A stretch of 31,182 nucleotides of DNA from a virus, in the IMG/VR virus record IMGVR_UViG_3300027985_000382, positions 1 through 31,182 of that record; one strand, 5' to 3'. Below, piece after piece: positions 11,626 through 20,897 of this stretch (positions are counted from its first letter, which is position 1; every line of letters begins with the position of its first letter). The notes below the pieces were generated by a model. It saw only the letters and a list, made by a program, of their open reading frames with translations. It was not told where the DNA came from and made no database searches. The position numbers and the translations under genes are program-made.

Positions 11626-12767
11626 GTGATCCCCCACTTGCTCATCAGTTCCGCCTCAACAGCGGCAGTCTCCGCGCCGGACAGCGCTGTGCCATCCCAC
11701 TGCACGAGCTCGAGAATGTCCCCGCCGAACGTTTCGTCTGTCTTTGATCCGTTGTACCCGATGTATGTAGTTGCGGCAGAGAAGTTGGAGTCGGTCTTCG
11801 TGTCCGAAGCGTCGGATGCACCGTCAACGCGTATCGACCAGGTACTTTCGACCATGGACCCTTGCGTCGTGTCGAGCCATGTCTCGGCGATCTCGCTGTA
11901 ACTGGCGCCGTTGCTCGCTGTGATGTTTATTAGCCAGTAGGCCCAGGATGTCGAGTTGGAGAACGTGAACTCCTTCGTAGCGCTTCCGACCCAATCGGTG
12001 ACACCCGTCTGAGTGGACAGGACAGTCCAGTCTGTGCCATTGAGTGACCCCTCGATAGTGAAGTCCTTCGGCATGTAGGTCGTGCGTCCCGAGCGGCAGG
12101 TGATGGACAGCGATGTGGCAGCCCACGGCGTCACGGGCTCGATTTGGAACCACTGCGTCGTACCTGCGGCCGACAACCAGACGGATGTCTCGCCATCGCC
12201 ATTCACCGCCGTGTCAGGCAGTGTGGTGGCGTTGTAGTACGAGCTGGCAGAAGCAGCATAGACAGGGTTCTCCGAGCCGGTGACAGTGGCCGAGACGATG
12301 TGGGGAGTGTCGACGGTCACTGTCGTCGTTCCGGATCCGATACTGGCAACGGCTTGCTTCAAGAGCTCGACGACGTTACCAGTCGTCAACCTCACCTGAA
12401 GACCACCAGAGGTGTTCGAGCCGCGGATCGTCCGATAGGTGGAGGCGCTGTTTGGGATGATCGCGGCAACAACCGTCTGGAACTCCGAGGAGACTGTGGC
12501 TGCGGACGAAAGCGCTCCAGTCGTACCGTGCACGAACCGGATGGCCGGGAGCCCGTTCTGGATGTTGGTCTTATAGACGGGAGCGGTGGACACCGGAGTC
12601 GCTGCATTGCCGTTCCCGGACAGGTCTGGGACGGAGACTATGTTGTCCCCGTCCGACAGTCCGGAGATCTCGTCGGCGGCCCACCATCCGGTAGGCGCCA
12701 GATCGAGGATGTTGAACGTGCCGCCACCCCGTCTCCTGCTGGAGGCAGAGATCCCGACCGACCTCAT
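11622..12767 (-). CDS. LamG-like tail lectin with inserted discoidin-like domain
   Basis: The ATG at 12767 overlaps the previous stop (ATGA), giving 381 residues. Residues of about 18-162 start a concanavalin-like/LamG fold ([42 protein letters not shown]). At about 163-308 another domain intervenes, with the order of a discoidin (F5/8 type C) domain: [28 protein letters not shown], then [20 protein letters not shown]. The LamG fold then resumes with [29 protein letters not shown] and ends [13 protein letters not shown]. Both folds commonly bind carbohydrate, so this is a candidate receptor-binding protein at the end of the tail operon. Confidence 0.75.
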   Translation of the reverse strand: MRSVGISASSRRRGGGTFNILDLAPTGWWAADEISGLSDGDNIVSVPDLSGNGNAATPVSTAPVYKTNIQNGLPAIRFVHGTTGALSSAATVSSEFQTVVAAIIPNSASTYRTIRGSNTSGGLQVRLTTGNVVELLKQAVASIGSGTTTVTVDTPHIVSATVTGSENPVYAASASSYYNATTLPDTAVNGDGETSVWLSAAGTTQWFQIEPVTPWAATSLSITCRSGRTTYMPKDFTIEGSLNGTDWTVLSTQTGVTDWVGSATKEFTFSNSTSWAYWLINITASNGASYSEIAETWLDTTQGSMVESTWSIRVDGASDASDTKTDSNFSAATTYIGYNGSKTDETFGGDILELVQWDGTALSGAETAAVEAELMSKWGIT

Positions 12768-13852
12768 GCGAGGTCTCCCTGCACCCACCACGTGTCAACC
12801 GCGATCTTCCGGCAGGTCAGGCCGCTCCCGGTCCCCGCCGTGGTCAGCGTGCCGGTCGGGACGACGGTCGTTCCCGTGCCCGCCGCGACGGTGACCATCC
12901 CCGCGCCGAGCGGAACGAGGTCGAACCACCCGCCGACCGGGAACGCCAAGTCCGAGTCCTGCGGGAGCGTCACGGTGACGTCCGAGGTGTTGGTGCAGGT
13001 GACGAGGCGTGACTCGTCGGCGAGCGCCGGCGTGTACGTGGTGCCAGTCTGAGGGTTGATCTCCTGCCGACCGAGGAGTCGGCTGTCGGTGCTGGGGACG
13101 TAGGCCGAGAGGTCGACGTAGATCAGGTCGTCGGTCCCGAGGCTGGCGGCGTTCCCGGCGTCGGAGCTGACTGCGGTCGGCCCTTCAGGGCCGGTGTCAC
13201 CTTGTGGGCCCTGCGGCCCTGTGTCGCCCGTCAGGCCCTGCGGCCCCTGGTCACCCTGAGGGCCAGTGTCACCCTGGATGCCTTGCGGGCCATCAGGACC
13301 GGCTGGCCCCTCCGGGCCCGGCGGGATTGTGATCGGGTCCGTGGTGCTGCCGTCGGACATGAGGAAGGTGAGGGTGCCGTCGCCGTTGTCCGTCGCGCCA
13401 ACGACGGATGCGCCGTCGTCACCCGGCAGGACCAGCCCGCCGGTGTTGAGCTGATCCGACAGCGCGACGTATTGCTCGAGTCGCATCGTGCGGACCTGCA
13501 CGACGACCCCGTCGATCGCCTCCTCCACCGGGGCGACGGCGGCGATGGCCTCCGCGCTCAGGACAGCTGGGACTTGCCGAACTCCTGGGGCGGTCAGGTA
13601 GATCGTCCATCCCCAGTCGGTCGGATTGGTCGAGGTCGGGTCGGTGAGGTAATGCTGCCACGGGGCCGAGACCTCGGTGAACTCCTCCCGGATGACACTG
13701 GCCAACCCCGGACCCAGGACCGAGCCGAGATCGTCGAGCCCTGGCTCGCAGATGATCCGCCCAGCGAGAGGATCACCGGGCTGCCCTGACGCGGGAAGTT
13801 TGGCTGATCCGAGGTCCTGCCACGAGTCCAGCGTCACGCAGATGATGGACAT
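12764..13852 (-). CDS. Collagen-like tail fibre, 362 aa
   Basis: Residues of about 1-175 are a globular N-terminal part, perhaps tail-attaching. About 180-228 are sixteen Gly-x-y triplets ([15 protein letters not shown] and so on), a collagen-like triple-helix stalk typical of phage fibres. The C-terminal part (about 229-362) is beta-rich, with [19 protein letters not shown] and a final [14 protein letters not shown], resembling C-terminal trimerising/receptor tips. A trimer is implied by the collagen motif. It sits between the LRR protein and the lectin and overlaps the latter's start by four bases. Confidence 0.85.
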   Translation of the reverse strand: MSIICVTLDSWQDLGSAKLPASGQPGDPLAGRIICEPGLDDLGSVLGPGLASVIREEFTEVSAPWQHYLTDPTSTNPTDWGWTIYLTAPGVRQVPAVLSAEAIAAVAPVEEAIDGVVVQVRTMRLEQYVALSDQLNTGGLVLPGDDGASVVGATDNGDGTLTFLMSDGSTTDPITIPPGPEGPAGPDGPQGIQGDTGPQGDQGPQGLTGDTGPQGPQGDTGPEGPTAVSSDAGNAASLGTDDLIYVDLSAYVPSTDSRLLGRQEINPQTGTTYTPALADESRLVTCTNTSDVTVTLPQDSDLAFPVGGWFDLVPLGAGMVTVAAGTGTTVVPTGTLTTAGTGSGLTCRKIAVDTWWVQGDLA

Positions 13853-13864
13853 GGATCCTCACTC

Positions 13865-14605
13865 TCAAATGGCGCTGATGTAGGCGGCCCGGTCGGACCA
13901 GTACGCCGCGGCCTGGTAGGCGGCGACCGATTCGGCGGGGACCTTGATCTCGCAGGTGGCGGCCAGTCCTGTGATGGACGTCGAGGTGAGCGTCGGCGGG
14001 GTCGTCGCCAGGCACGTCAGCGTCGCCATCGACGAGCAGCCGTAGAACACGTAGGTGCCGAAGCTGGTGACGCCGGCCGGGATCGTCACCGCTGTGAGGG
14101 CCGTGCAGCTGTAGAAGATGCCGCTGTTGATGACCGTCACGCCGTCGGGGATGACCATCGATGTGATCTGCGTGACCATGAACGCGTACGTCCCGATGCT
14201 GGTGACACCGTCAGGGATCGTCAGCGACGTGAGCGATGTGCAGCCGGCAACCAGGTCGGCACCGATGCTCGTGACACCGTCAGGGATCGTCAGCGACGTG
14301 ATTCCGGTGCAGCCGTAGAACACGTAGGTGCCGAGGCTGGTCAACCCGTCCGGCAGGGTGAGGGATGTGAGCGAGGAGCAGTTACGCAGCGCGTAGTTTG
14401 CGATGCTGGTGACGGTCGACGGGATCGTGATCGAGGTGAGCAGCGACCATCCGTCGAACGCCTGGTAGGCGAGCGAGGTGATCCCGTACGGCAGGTCGAT
14501 GTCAGTGATCCGGTTGACGTCGAAGGCGGCGGCGCCGGAGTAGGCGTAGGACAGGCCGGACCCGCCACCCCCGCCGACGATGACTGGCTGGATCGGGATG
14601 CCCAT
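13865..14605 (-). CDS. BspA-type leucine-rich-repeat tail protein, 246 aa
   Basis: The ATG at 14605 shares its A with the upstream stop (TGATG); a GTG at 14614 is a slightly longer alternative. After a Gly-rich start (VIVGGGGGSGLSYAYSG), residues of about 40-210 are seven or more repeats of about 23 residues with the LRR_5/BspA pattern LTSLTIPDGVTSIGTYAF-x-GC. The C-terminus (AATCEIKVPAESVAAYQAAA, then YWSDRAAYISAI) is the capping segment typical of BspA-like proteins. BspA-like repeats usually mediate binding to surfaces; within the tail operon it is likely exposed on the virion. Confidence 0.8.
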   Translation of the reverse strand: MGIPIQPVIVGGGGGSGLSYAYSGAAAFDVNRITDIDLPYGITSLAYQAFDGWSLLTSITIPSTVTSIANYALRNCSSLTSLTLPDGLTSLGTYVFYGCTGITSLTIPDGVTSIGADLVAGCTSLTSLTIPDGVTSIGTYAFMVTQITSMVIPDGVTVINSGIFYSCTALTAVTIPAGVTSFGTYVFYGCSSMATLTCLATTPPTLTSTSITGLAATCEIKVPAESVAAYQAAAYWSDRAAYISAI

Positions 14606-15729
14606 CAGACCCACCAGAGAACGACGACGTCAACGGCGGCGACCGGAGCCGTCCCGGTGATGGTGATCTCCCCATCGGCTGACGTGATCCACCATTCGCC
14701 GGCGGCCCATGCCGCCGAAGCGTCGGGTGATGCCGGGCCGACCATGCACGGCTCGACCATGCCGGCCACGGTGATCGTGGTCGACGTCGTCCATCCGGTC
14801 GGCACCGTGACGGTCGCCTGGTACGCGGATTCGCCCCCGCCCCCGCCGGACAGCGGCACAGGCGCCCATCCGGTGATGCTGTCGAACACGAGGGCGTCAC
14901 CGGTGGTGGCGCCGGTCGTGTCGACGTCACCCAGGTCGCCGAGGTCGGCGACCGACGATGTGCCGGCGCCGATCACTCCCCGGGCCTCCGCCTGGTCCTC
15001 GGCGGTGAGCAGGGCGCGCCCGACCGTCGTCGCGTCGGCGATGTTCATCGACGTCGGTTCGGACACGATCGACGCCTCGAGGGTCGCGATCCGGCTGGCC
15101 GTCGCATCGACCGACGATTGAAGGGACCGGCGCGCGTCGAACGCCAGCGAGTCCCCCAGACTGAACCCGACCGTCACGCCGGACGTTCCGGCGACGATCT
15201 GCACCTCGGTCACCGTCGACACGGTCTCCGCACCGTCCACGACCGCCGACACGATGTCCCCGACGCCGTAGTCGCGGTCCAGCTGCATCGTCGTCTCGTC
15301 CACAGGCACGGCGGCCAGCGAGATCCCGCCGGCACCGTCAAGCAGCTCGAGCTCACCATCCGCCGCGAGCCCATCGGTCGTCGACACGTTCCGCGCGTCG
15401 TTGAACGACTCGATGCGGCGGCCCCAGTCCTCCTCCGCCTGCTCCGATGAGGTTGTCGACGACTCGAGCAGGGTGCGGAGTTCCGCCTCACCCTGCCCGG
15501 CGTTGATCACCCTGGTCGTGTCCGGGGCGAGAACCGCCGATGTCTGCGCCTTGAGTGTGCCGTTGTCGATGTCCATCCGGACCGTGGCGGACCGGTCCAT
15601 GATCTCGAGGACCTGGAACTGGAGCTCGTCGTCGATCTGCACGACGCGGAAGCGGAGCCCGGCCCGGATCGCGATGTCGCGGAGCAGCTCGCCGAGCGTG
15701 TCGAAGCGTGCCTCGATCGTGTCTGTCAC
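14605..15729 (-). CDS. Gp37-like tail protein, C-terminal half plus extension, 374 aa
   Basis: The GTG start at 15729 overlaps the stop of the previous gene as GTGA. Residues 1-210 match the second half of siphovirus ReqiPepy6 Gp37-like tail proteins: RFDTLGELLRDIAIRAGLRF, RVVQIDDELQFQVLEI, ATVRMDIDNGTLKAQTS, then VINAGQGEAELRTLL and DRDYGVGDIVSAVVDGAETV. The rest (about 215-374) is a helical link, then a Ser/Gly-rich beta domain ending VVVLWWV. The first half of the same fold is in the upstream gene, so the two products probably act together at the tail tip. Confidence 0.7.
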   Translation of the reverse strand: MTDTIEARFDTLGELLRDIAIRAGLRFRVVQIDDELQFQVLEIMDRSATVRMDIDNGTLKAQTSAVLAPDTTRVINAGQGEAELRTLLESSTTSSEQAEEDWGRRIESFNDARNVSTTDGLAADGELELLDGAGGISLAAVPVDETTMQLDRDYGVGDIVSAVVDGAETVSTVTEVQIVAGTSGVTVGFSLGDSLAFDARRSLQSSVDATASRIATLEASIVSEPTSMNIADATTVGRALLTAEDQAEARGVIGAGTSSVADLGDLGDVDTTGATTGDALVFDSITGWAPVPLSGGGGGESAYQATVTVPTGWTTSTTITVAGMVEPCMVGPASPDASAAWAAGEWWITSADGEITITGTAPVAAVDVVVLWWV

Positions 15730-16976
15730 AGGACCACCTGCCCCAGGTAGAAGTCCGCGACGGCGAAGACCTGTGAGTGGCCGTTCGTGACGGCGGAGTG
15801 GACGAGCGGCTCGGCGAACGCCGCGCCGGCGGGGGCGGTCAGGTCATGGCTGATCGTGTAGGCGTTGAAGGGCCCGGGACCCCACCGGGGGTCACGCTCC
15901 CATGTGGTGTATGCGGCGGCGGCCTCCGGCCACGTCTCCGGATCCGGCGCAGCTACCGTCGAGGACCATGGAGGCTGATGGAAGGTGTCGGAGTAGTCGG
16001 TGCTGATGACGACGTGGGCGGCGTCGTACCAGCGGACGGCGATCTGCTGGGCACTCGACAGGGACGTGCCAGCCTCATTCCGGACGTCCGAGTACGTCTG
16101 GCAGGACACCCGGTACAAAGTCCCCCCTTCGATGATGGGGATCAGGTCGCGGACCGGGAAGATCGCGTCGATCCACAGGTCATCGCCGAGCCGGTCGGAT
16201 CGCGAGATGAACGAACGTAGGTCTGGCGCCACGGCCGGGCCGGGACCAGCCTCGGCCGTGATGAACGACTCGGTGCCGATGTCCTCGCCGGTCGTCTGGT
16301 TGGTCTTGTGCGAGTTGGTCCACCACTCGAACAGGGGCGCGTCCTGGTAGACGCCGTCGACCCACTCCTTGTCCGGGTAGACGTACCAGATGCCACTGAT
16401 GTTCTCTGTGCTGTTTGGCAGGCTGAGGTCATCGGGCTGCGGATCCGGGTTCGGGATGAGGTTCGATCCGGTCAGGTTCACCAGGCTCACGAACGACCCG
16501 AGCGTCCCCGCAGGCCACCTGGCGAGGTTCGGGTCCAAGAAGTAGGCGAGCGCGTCCAGCGCGCCGGTGAGAGTCGACAGGTCGCCGGTCCACACGTCGT
16601 ACGCGACGTCCATCGTGAAGTCACCCAGGTCGAAGTCAAACGTCGGGTCAGGCCAGGCGAGCGTGTCCCACAACACGATCTCATCCGTCACCCCGGCGAC
16701 GGTCAGAGTACCGGCCCCGCCGTCCTGGTCGACCGTCACCTTCGCCGACGTCATCGGGCCCGAGCAGATCACCCCGGCAGGGCCCGTCAAGATGATCCCC
16801 GCCCCCGGCGTGCGCAACGCAGGGCCCATCTCGTGATCCGCCGGAAGTGTCAGCGACCAGTCGCCGACCGCGGAATCGACGATCCGGAACTCCCCGATCA
16901 GATCCCGCGGCGGGATCGTGCCAAGCCGGGCAAGGGTACGGTCACGCACCTCGAGCGTCAGGTCATCGGGCAGCAT
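15726..16976 (-). CDS. Gp37-like tail protein, N-terminal half with inserted module, 416 aa
   Basis: The ATG at 16976 shares a base with the upstream stop (TGATG). Residues 1-165 match the start of ReqiPepy6 Gp37-like proteins: LTLEVRDRTLARLGTIPPRD, EFRIVDSAVGDWSLTLPADH, TPGAGIILTGPAGVICSGP and TLTVAGVTDEIVLWDTLAWP. About residue 170 the sequence turns into LTGSNLIPNPDP, a start typical of carbohydrate-binding-like beta-sandwich modules, which continues to the end (FAVADFYLGQVVL). The second half of the Gp37-like fold follows as a separate reading frame. The module may expose a binding surface at the tail tip. Confidence 0.7.
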   Translation of the reverse strand: MLPDDLTLEVRDRTLARLGTIPPRDLIGEFRIVDSAVGDWSLTLPADHEMGPALRTPGAGIILTGPAGVICSGPMTSAKVTVDQDGGAGTLTVAGVTDEIVLWDTLAWPDPTFDFDLGDFTMDVAYDVWTGDLSTLTGALDALAYFLDPNLARWPAGTLGSFVSLVNLTGSNLIPNPDPQPDDLSLPNSTENISGIWYVYPDKEWVDGVYQDAPLFEWWTNSHKTNQTTGEDIGTESFITAEAGPGPAVAPDLRSFISRSDRLGDDLWIDAIFPVRDLIPIIEGGTLYRVSCQTYSDVRNEAGTSLSSAQQIAVRWYDAAHVVISTDYSDTFHQPPWSSTVAAPDPETWPEAAAAYTTWERDPRWGPGPFNAYTISHDLTAPAGAAFAEPLVHSAVTNGHSQVFAVADFYLGQVVL

Positions 16977-17755
16977 CAGTACACCAGCTCCCGCCGCGGA
17001 TAGTAGGTGCCGACGATCCCCGACCCCGTGTCGGAGCCAGTCATCGTCGCCGTGACCGTCTGCGACCCGGGCTGCAGCGACCAGAACTTCGGCACCGACG
17101 CGAGGCTGCCGTACACGTTGGTGCCGGCCTTCTTCACGGTCCCGGCACGCATGTCCACGTCGACCGTCTCGGCGGCGGCGAGCACATCCGACCACGTCAA
17201 CGACCGCCCGCCGGAGGCGAGCGTGAAACTGGTGCACGGGCCCGTTACCTGCCACGTCGACCACGCCGGAGCGGTGCCCAGCACCGTCACCGACGTCGCC
17301 GCGGCCAGGTTGGCGACGGTGATCGTCTCCGCCGTACGCCGGGCCCAGAACGGCTTCCCGGCCGTCAGGGTGATGGTCTGGTCGATGTAGCTGTTGGCAG
17401 AGGGCGACCAGTCCCAGCTGCCTCCGCCGGTCCGGACGACCTCCAGGTCCCAGTCCTCGACATCCTCGCCGTCGGTCAGGGTCATCGTCAGGGTCGCCGT
17501 GTCGGTCAGGATCGCGGCGAGGGTGTCCAGGGCCGACCTGATCGCGTCCGTCGTCCCGGACAGATGCAGCGGCAGCGGGAACTCCCGGCGCGGTGTCCGG
17601 GATCCGCGATGCGTGGCGCCCTCGCCGGCGCCGACGATCCACTGCGCCTCGCGGTCCGCCAGGCCACCCCGGAACCCCGGGGAGGCCATCACCGGCGGAC
17701 CATCCAGCGACAGGGACAGCGCCCCGGCAGAGATCGACAGTGACCTGCTCACCAT
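16976..17755 (-). CDS. Distal-tail-type minor tail protein, 259 aa
   Basis: Lies directly after the tape measure, overlapping its end by seven bases, the usual place of the distal tail (Dit-like) protein in siphoviruses. The sequence is all-beta in character: SRSLSISAGALSLSLDGPPV, ATLTMTLTDGEDVEDWDLEV, then TITLTAGKPFW and QTVTATMTGSDTGSG. A Trp-rich middle (GGGSWDWSPSANSYID) and an inserted region with DVDMRAGTVKKAG resemble minor tail proteins that form the hexameric ring at the tail end. The family assignment rests mainly on order and pattern. Confidence 0.7.
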   Translation of the reverse strand: MVSRSLSISAGALSLSLDGPPVMASPGFRGGLADREAQWIVGAGEGATHRGSRTPRREFPLPLHLSGTTDAIRSALDTLAAILTDTATLTMTLTDGEDVEDWDLEVVRTGGGSWDWSPSANSYIDQTITLTAGKPFWARRTAETITVANLAAATSVTVLGTAPAWSTWQVTGPCTSFTLASGGRSLTWSDVLAAAETVDVDMRAGTVKKAGTNVYGSLASVPKFWSLQPGSQTVTATMTGSDTGSGIVGTYYPRRELVY

Positions 17756-20700
17756 GTCGACCGCCCTTCACTCAGCGGTGTCACCGCACCCGACTGAACC
17801 TTGCCCGACTCGACGCGCATCCGGCCGATCAGACCTCCGTCGATGTCGCGGATGGTCAGATACTCGGGCCCGGTCGCCGTCAGCGGGGTCGTCATCGACG
17901 CTGGCGGGATCAGCGACGCCGGATCAGACGGGACAGCAGCCCCGACCATCGCGACACCGGCAGCAGCCACGGCGGCATGCTGCGAGTCCATCCCGACCGT
18001 CATCCCCTCACCGGTCAGGACACCCAGCTCGGCGAACACCTTCGACGGCGAGGCGATCCCCAGCACGCCCTTCGCGGCGTCGATCGCCCCGGACATGGCG
18101 TCCCGGACCGACTGCCACAGCTGCGCAGCCGCGTCCTTGACGCCCTGGACCATGCCGGAGATCAGCTGCCCTCCGGCGCCACGTAGCCAGTCGCCGATCC
18201 CGGATATCGCCGACTTGATCTTCCCGGGCAGGTCGGCGAAGAAGCGGACGATCGCGGTCATGCCGGTCACGAATCCGGTCAGGAGCCCAGCGACGACTTT
18301 CACGATCCCCGAGACGACGGCGATCGCGACCTTGATCGCCGAGACGACCGATGTCATGACGACCGACACGACGGGCAGGATCGCTCGGAACGCCGGGATC
18401 AGGGCAGACACGATCGCCGCGATCAGCGGAGCGACGGCCTGCACGATCCCGATGATGGCCGGGACGAGCGCCTGGAACAGGGACAGGATCGGCGGGAGGA
18501 CCGTCGCGACCAGCTGCATGAACAGGTCGACGAGCGGCGGCAGGACCGCCTGGGCGAGCTGCATGATGACCGGCAGGAGCCCCTCGAGCAGCTGCGTGAC
18601 CAGCGGCGCGATGGCCGCGACGAGCTGCGCGAACGTCTGCGCGATCTGGACCAGGATCGGTGCGAGCAGCTGGATCAGCGGACCGATCATCGACAGGACC
18701 GGTTGCAGGGCGGGCAGGAGCGCTATGACGATCTGCATCAGCGGCGGGAGCAGCTGCACCAGCGTCTGCGCCAGGATCGGGAAGACCTGGGCGGCGAGCT
18801 GGGTCAGCATTGGCGCGACCGCGGTGATGGCCTGCAGGAGCGACTCGCCCAGCATGGAGACGACCGGGCCGAGTGAGGTGGCGAGCTGCCCGACGATCGG
18901 AGCGAGGGCTGTCAGGGCCTCGCCGAGGATCGGGCCCAGCACGGAGAAGACCTGCCCGGCCAGGGTGCCGATCTGGCCCAGCATCGTGCCGAGCGGACCG
19001 AACGCCGGCGCAAGCGCCTGCACTCCCGTCAGGAGACCGCCGAACATGTCCGTGAGGCCCTGCTGGAACGCAGGGTTCGCGAGGACGTCCGACAGGCCCG
19101 TCACCAGGACACCGATCGCGCCGGCGGCCTGCTGCATGATGATGGACAGGGTTGGCGCCAGCGACGCCAGCGAGTTGCCGAACGACGCCAGGGCCGGGCC
19201 GATGGACGACATCGCCGCGTTCGCCCCGGAGAACACCTCCACCAGGGCCCCCTGCACGAGGGGTCCGTTGACGGCCTCGTTCACGGCACGGAACCCGTCA
19301 GCGATGGCCCCGAGGGAGCCGCCGCCGGCGGCCTCGTTCATCGCCTTCCCGAGCCCGCCGACGATCCCGGCGACGCTCCCCACGATTGACCCGAGCTGCT
19401 GGATGCTGACTAGGGCGGCGTCGATCCAGTCGAACAGCTGCCCGCTCTGGGCGGCGCCCTGGATCCACGAATCGAAGCGGTCCGCGATGTCGTTGAAGCC
19501 GCTGGCCAGCATTGGCAGGTAGGACGATCCGGCCAGACCCAGCGTCAGGAACCCGGACGTGAACGCCCCGACCCCTTCAGCGGCGACGTCGACAGCCTGC
19601 GCGACGTAGTCGAGCATCTTCGACATCTGGCCAAGGCCGAGGGCACTCCCGGCGGCGATGTTGATGGCGCTGGACCAGTCGCCGAAGGCCGTGGCCACGT
19701 CCGACAGGCCGGTCTTCAGGACCGGGAGGATCGAGGTTGCCAAGTCGTTGATCGGCCCGGCGGAGGCCGCCCAGAACGAGCTGGAGACGGACTTCTGCAG
19801 GTCGGAGAAGCCCTGCAGGACCCCGGGGATCTGTGCCTCTGCATCCTTCAGGGACATGGCCAGGACGGCGATACCAGCGGCCGCACCAGCGAGGGCTCCG
19901 GGGACGATCAGGGCGGCCGGGGCGATCGATGCGAGGCTCGTCGCGAGCGCCGACACCTGCGACGTCGCTGCGAGCGCGGCACTGCCCAGGGTGAGGATTC
20001 CGGCACCGCCGACACCGACCTTCGACATGGACAGGATCCCGGCCGAGAGCTGGGAGCTGACCTTCGCCATAGCTGCCATGGACAGCTTCGGCTTGATGCT
20101 GACGTCCCGGTCGTGGGCGACCTGGTCCAGTTGGGCCTTGGCCTTGAGCTCGTCGGCCCGGGCGACGGCGGCGCGTACGTTGGCGACGACGTCGTCTCCG
20201 GCGAATGCCTCGAGGCGCGCCTTGCTCTCCGAGAGGTCCCGGATCATCTTGCTGTTGTCGACCCCGACGGTGACGTCGGCCGATAGCCGCTCGATCTCCG
20301 CCTCGAGGCGCAGCACCTCGCGGGCCGCCTTCTGCCGGTCCAGGCTGACGTCGACGACAGCTTCCAGGGAGTCGACCTCGCCGAGGATCTCCGCGACGTC
20401 CCGGCTCACGCCCTTGGAGTCGACGAAGACCGGCACCTCGGCAGAGATCGCATCGAGCGCGGCCTGGATCGAGGCCGCCTCAGCTTGCGCAGCGGCCGTG
20501 TCGGCGCTGACCTTGACGTCGGCCTTGAGCCGGTCCAGCTCCTGCTGGATCGCCTCAGCGGTCGCCTTAGCCTGGGCAGAGTTTGCCCCTACCTGGACGT
20601 CGGCCTGCATGCCGTCGATGGCCGTACGGGTCTGGCCGGCCTGCTGGACGGCCTTCTTCCCATTGGCCGCCAGGGCGATCTCGACGGTCCCGATCGCCTT

Positions 20701-20880
20701 CGCGATCGCGGCACGGATCTTCTCCGCGTCCCGCTTGATCCCGGAGACGTCCAGCTCCGTCGGGATCGAGACCCGGAGGTTCTTCTCGATCTCCTTCAGG
20801 TCGGCGAGGAGGTCCTGGCGGAACCCCTTCGTCATGGGGACGGCGCGGACGCCGACGCGCCCAGCTTCGTACGTCGGCAT
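17749..20880 (-). CDS. Tape measure protein
   Basis: The longest gene (1043 aa), in the standard place after the tail chaperones. The N-terminal 270 residues are charged helix with a repeated block of about 40 residues containing a V-x-V-x-x-D/S core (DVQVGAN, DVKVSAD, EVPVFVD, VVDVSLD, DVTVGVD). About residues 280-900 are mostly hydrophobic helix, with many short LAPI/LLPPLM-like repeats, and the C-terminus includes FADLPGKIKSAISGIGDWLR and GIASPSKVFAELG, both typical of phage tape measures. No lytic domain is apparent. At about 0.15 nm per residue the tail would be near 150 nm. Confidence 0.95.
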   Translation of the reverse strand: MPTYEAGRVGVRAVPMTKGFRQDLLADLKEIEKNLRVSIPTELDVSGIKRDAEKIRAAIAKAIGTVEIALAANGKKAVQQAGQTRTAIDGMQADVQVGANSAQAKATAEAIQQELDRLKADVKVSADTAAAQAEAASIQAALDAISAEVPVFVDSKGVSRDVAEILGEVDSLEAVVDVSLDRQKAAREVLRLEAEIERLSADVTVGVDNSKMIRDLSESKARLEAFAGDDVVANVRAAVARADELKAKAQLDQVAHDRDVSIKPKLSMAAMAKVSSQLSAGILSMSKVGVGGAGILTLGSAALAATSQVSALATSLASIAPAALIVPGALAGAAAGIAVLAMSLKDAEAQIPGVLQGFSDLQKSVSSSFWAASAGPINDLATSILPVLKTGLSDVATAFGDWSSAINIAAGSALGLGQMSKMLDYVAQAVDVAAEGVGAFTSGFLTLGLAGSSYLPMLASGFNDIADRFDSWIQGAAQSGQLFDWIDAALVSIQQLGSIVGSVAGIVGGLGKAMNEAAGGGSLGAIADGFRAVNEAVNGPLVQGALVEVFSGANAAMSSIGPALASFGNSLASLAPTLSIIMQQAAGAIGVLVTGLSDVLANPAFQQGLTDMFGGLLTGVQALAPAFGPLGTMLGQIGTLAGQVFSVLGPILGEALTALAPIVGQLATSLGPVVSMLGESLLQAITAVAPMLTQLAAQVFPILAQTLVQLLPPLMQIVIALLPALQPVLSMIGPLIQLLAPILVQIAQTFAQLVAAIAPLVTQLLEGLLPVIMQLAQAVLPPLVDLFMQLVATVLPPILSLFQALVPAIIGIVQAVAPLIAAIVSALIPAFRAILPVVSVVMTSVVSAIKVAIAVVSGIVKVVAGLLTGFVTGMTAIVRFFADLPGKIKSAISGIGDWLRGAGGQLISGMVQGVKDAAAQLWQSVRDAMSGAIDAAKGVLGIASPSKVFAELGVLTGEGMTVGMDSQHAAVAAAGVAMVGAAVPSDPASLIPPASMTTPLTATGPEYLTIRDIDGGLIGRMRVESGKVQSGAVTPLSEGRSTW

Positions 20881-20897
20881 CTGTCACCCCACTCTCC

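Noticed and set aside
13200-13330. Tandem DNA repeat as a mobile or regulatory element
   Set aside because: The repetitive bases simply encode the Gly-x-y triplets of the collagen-like fibre.
17801-19522. Long plus-strand open frame of 573 codons opposite the tape measure
   Set aside because: It is antisense to a clear tape-measure gene, Ser/Arg/Thr-rich without domain pattern, and lacks a ribosome-binding site; a GC-rich shadow.
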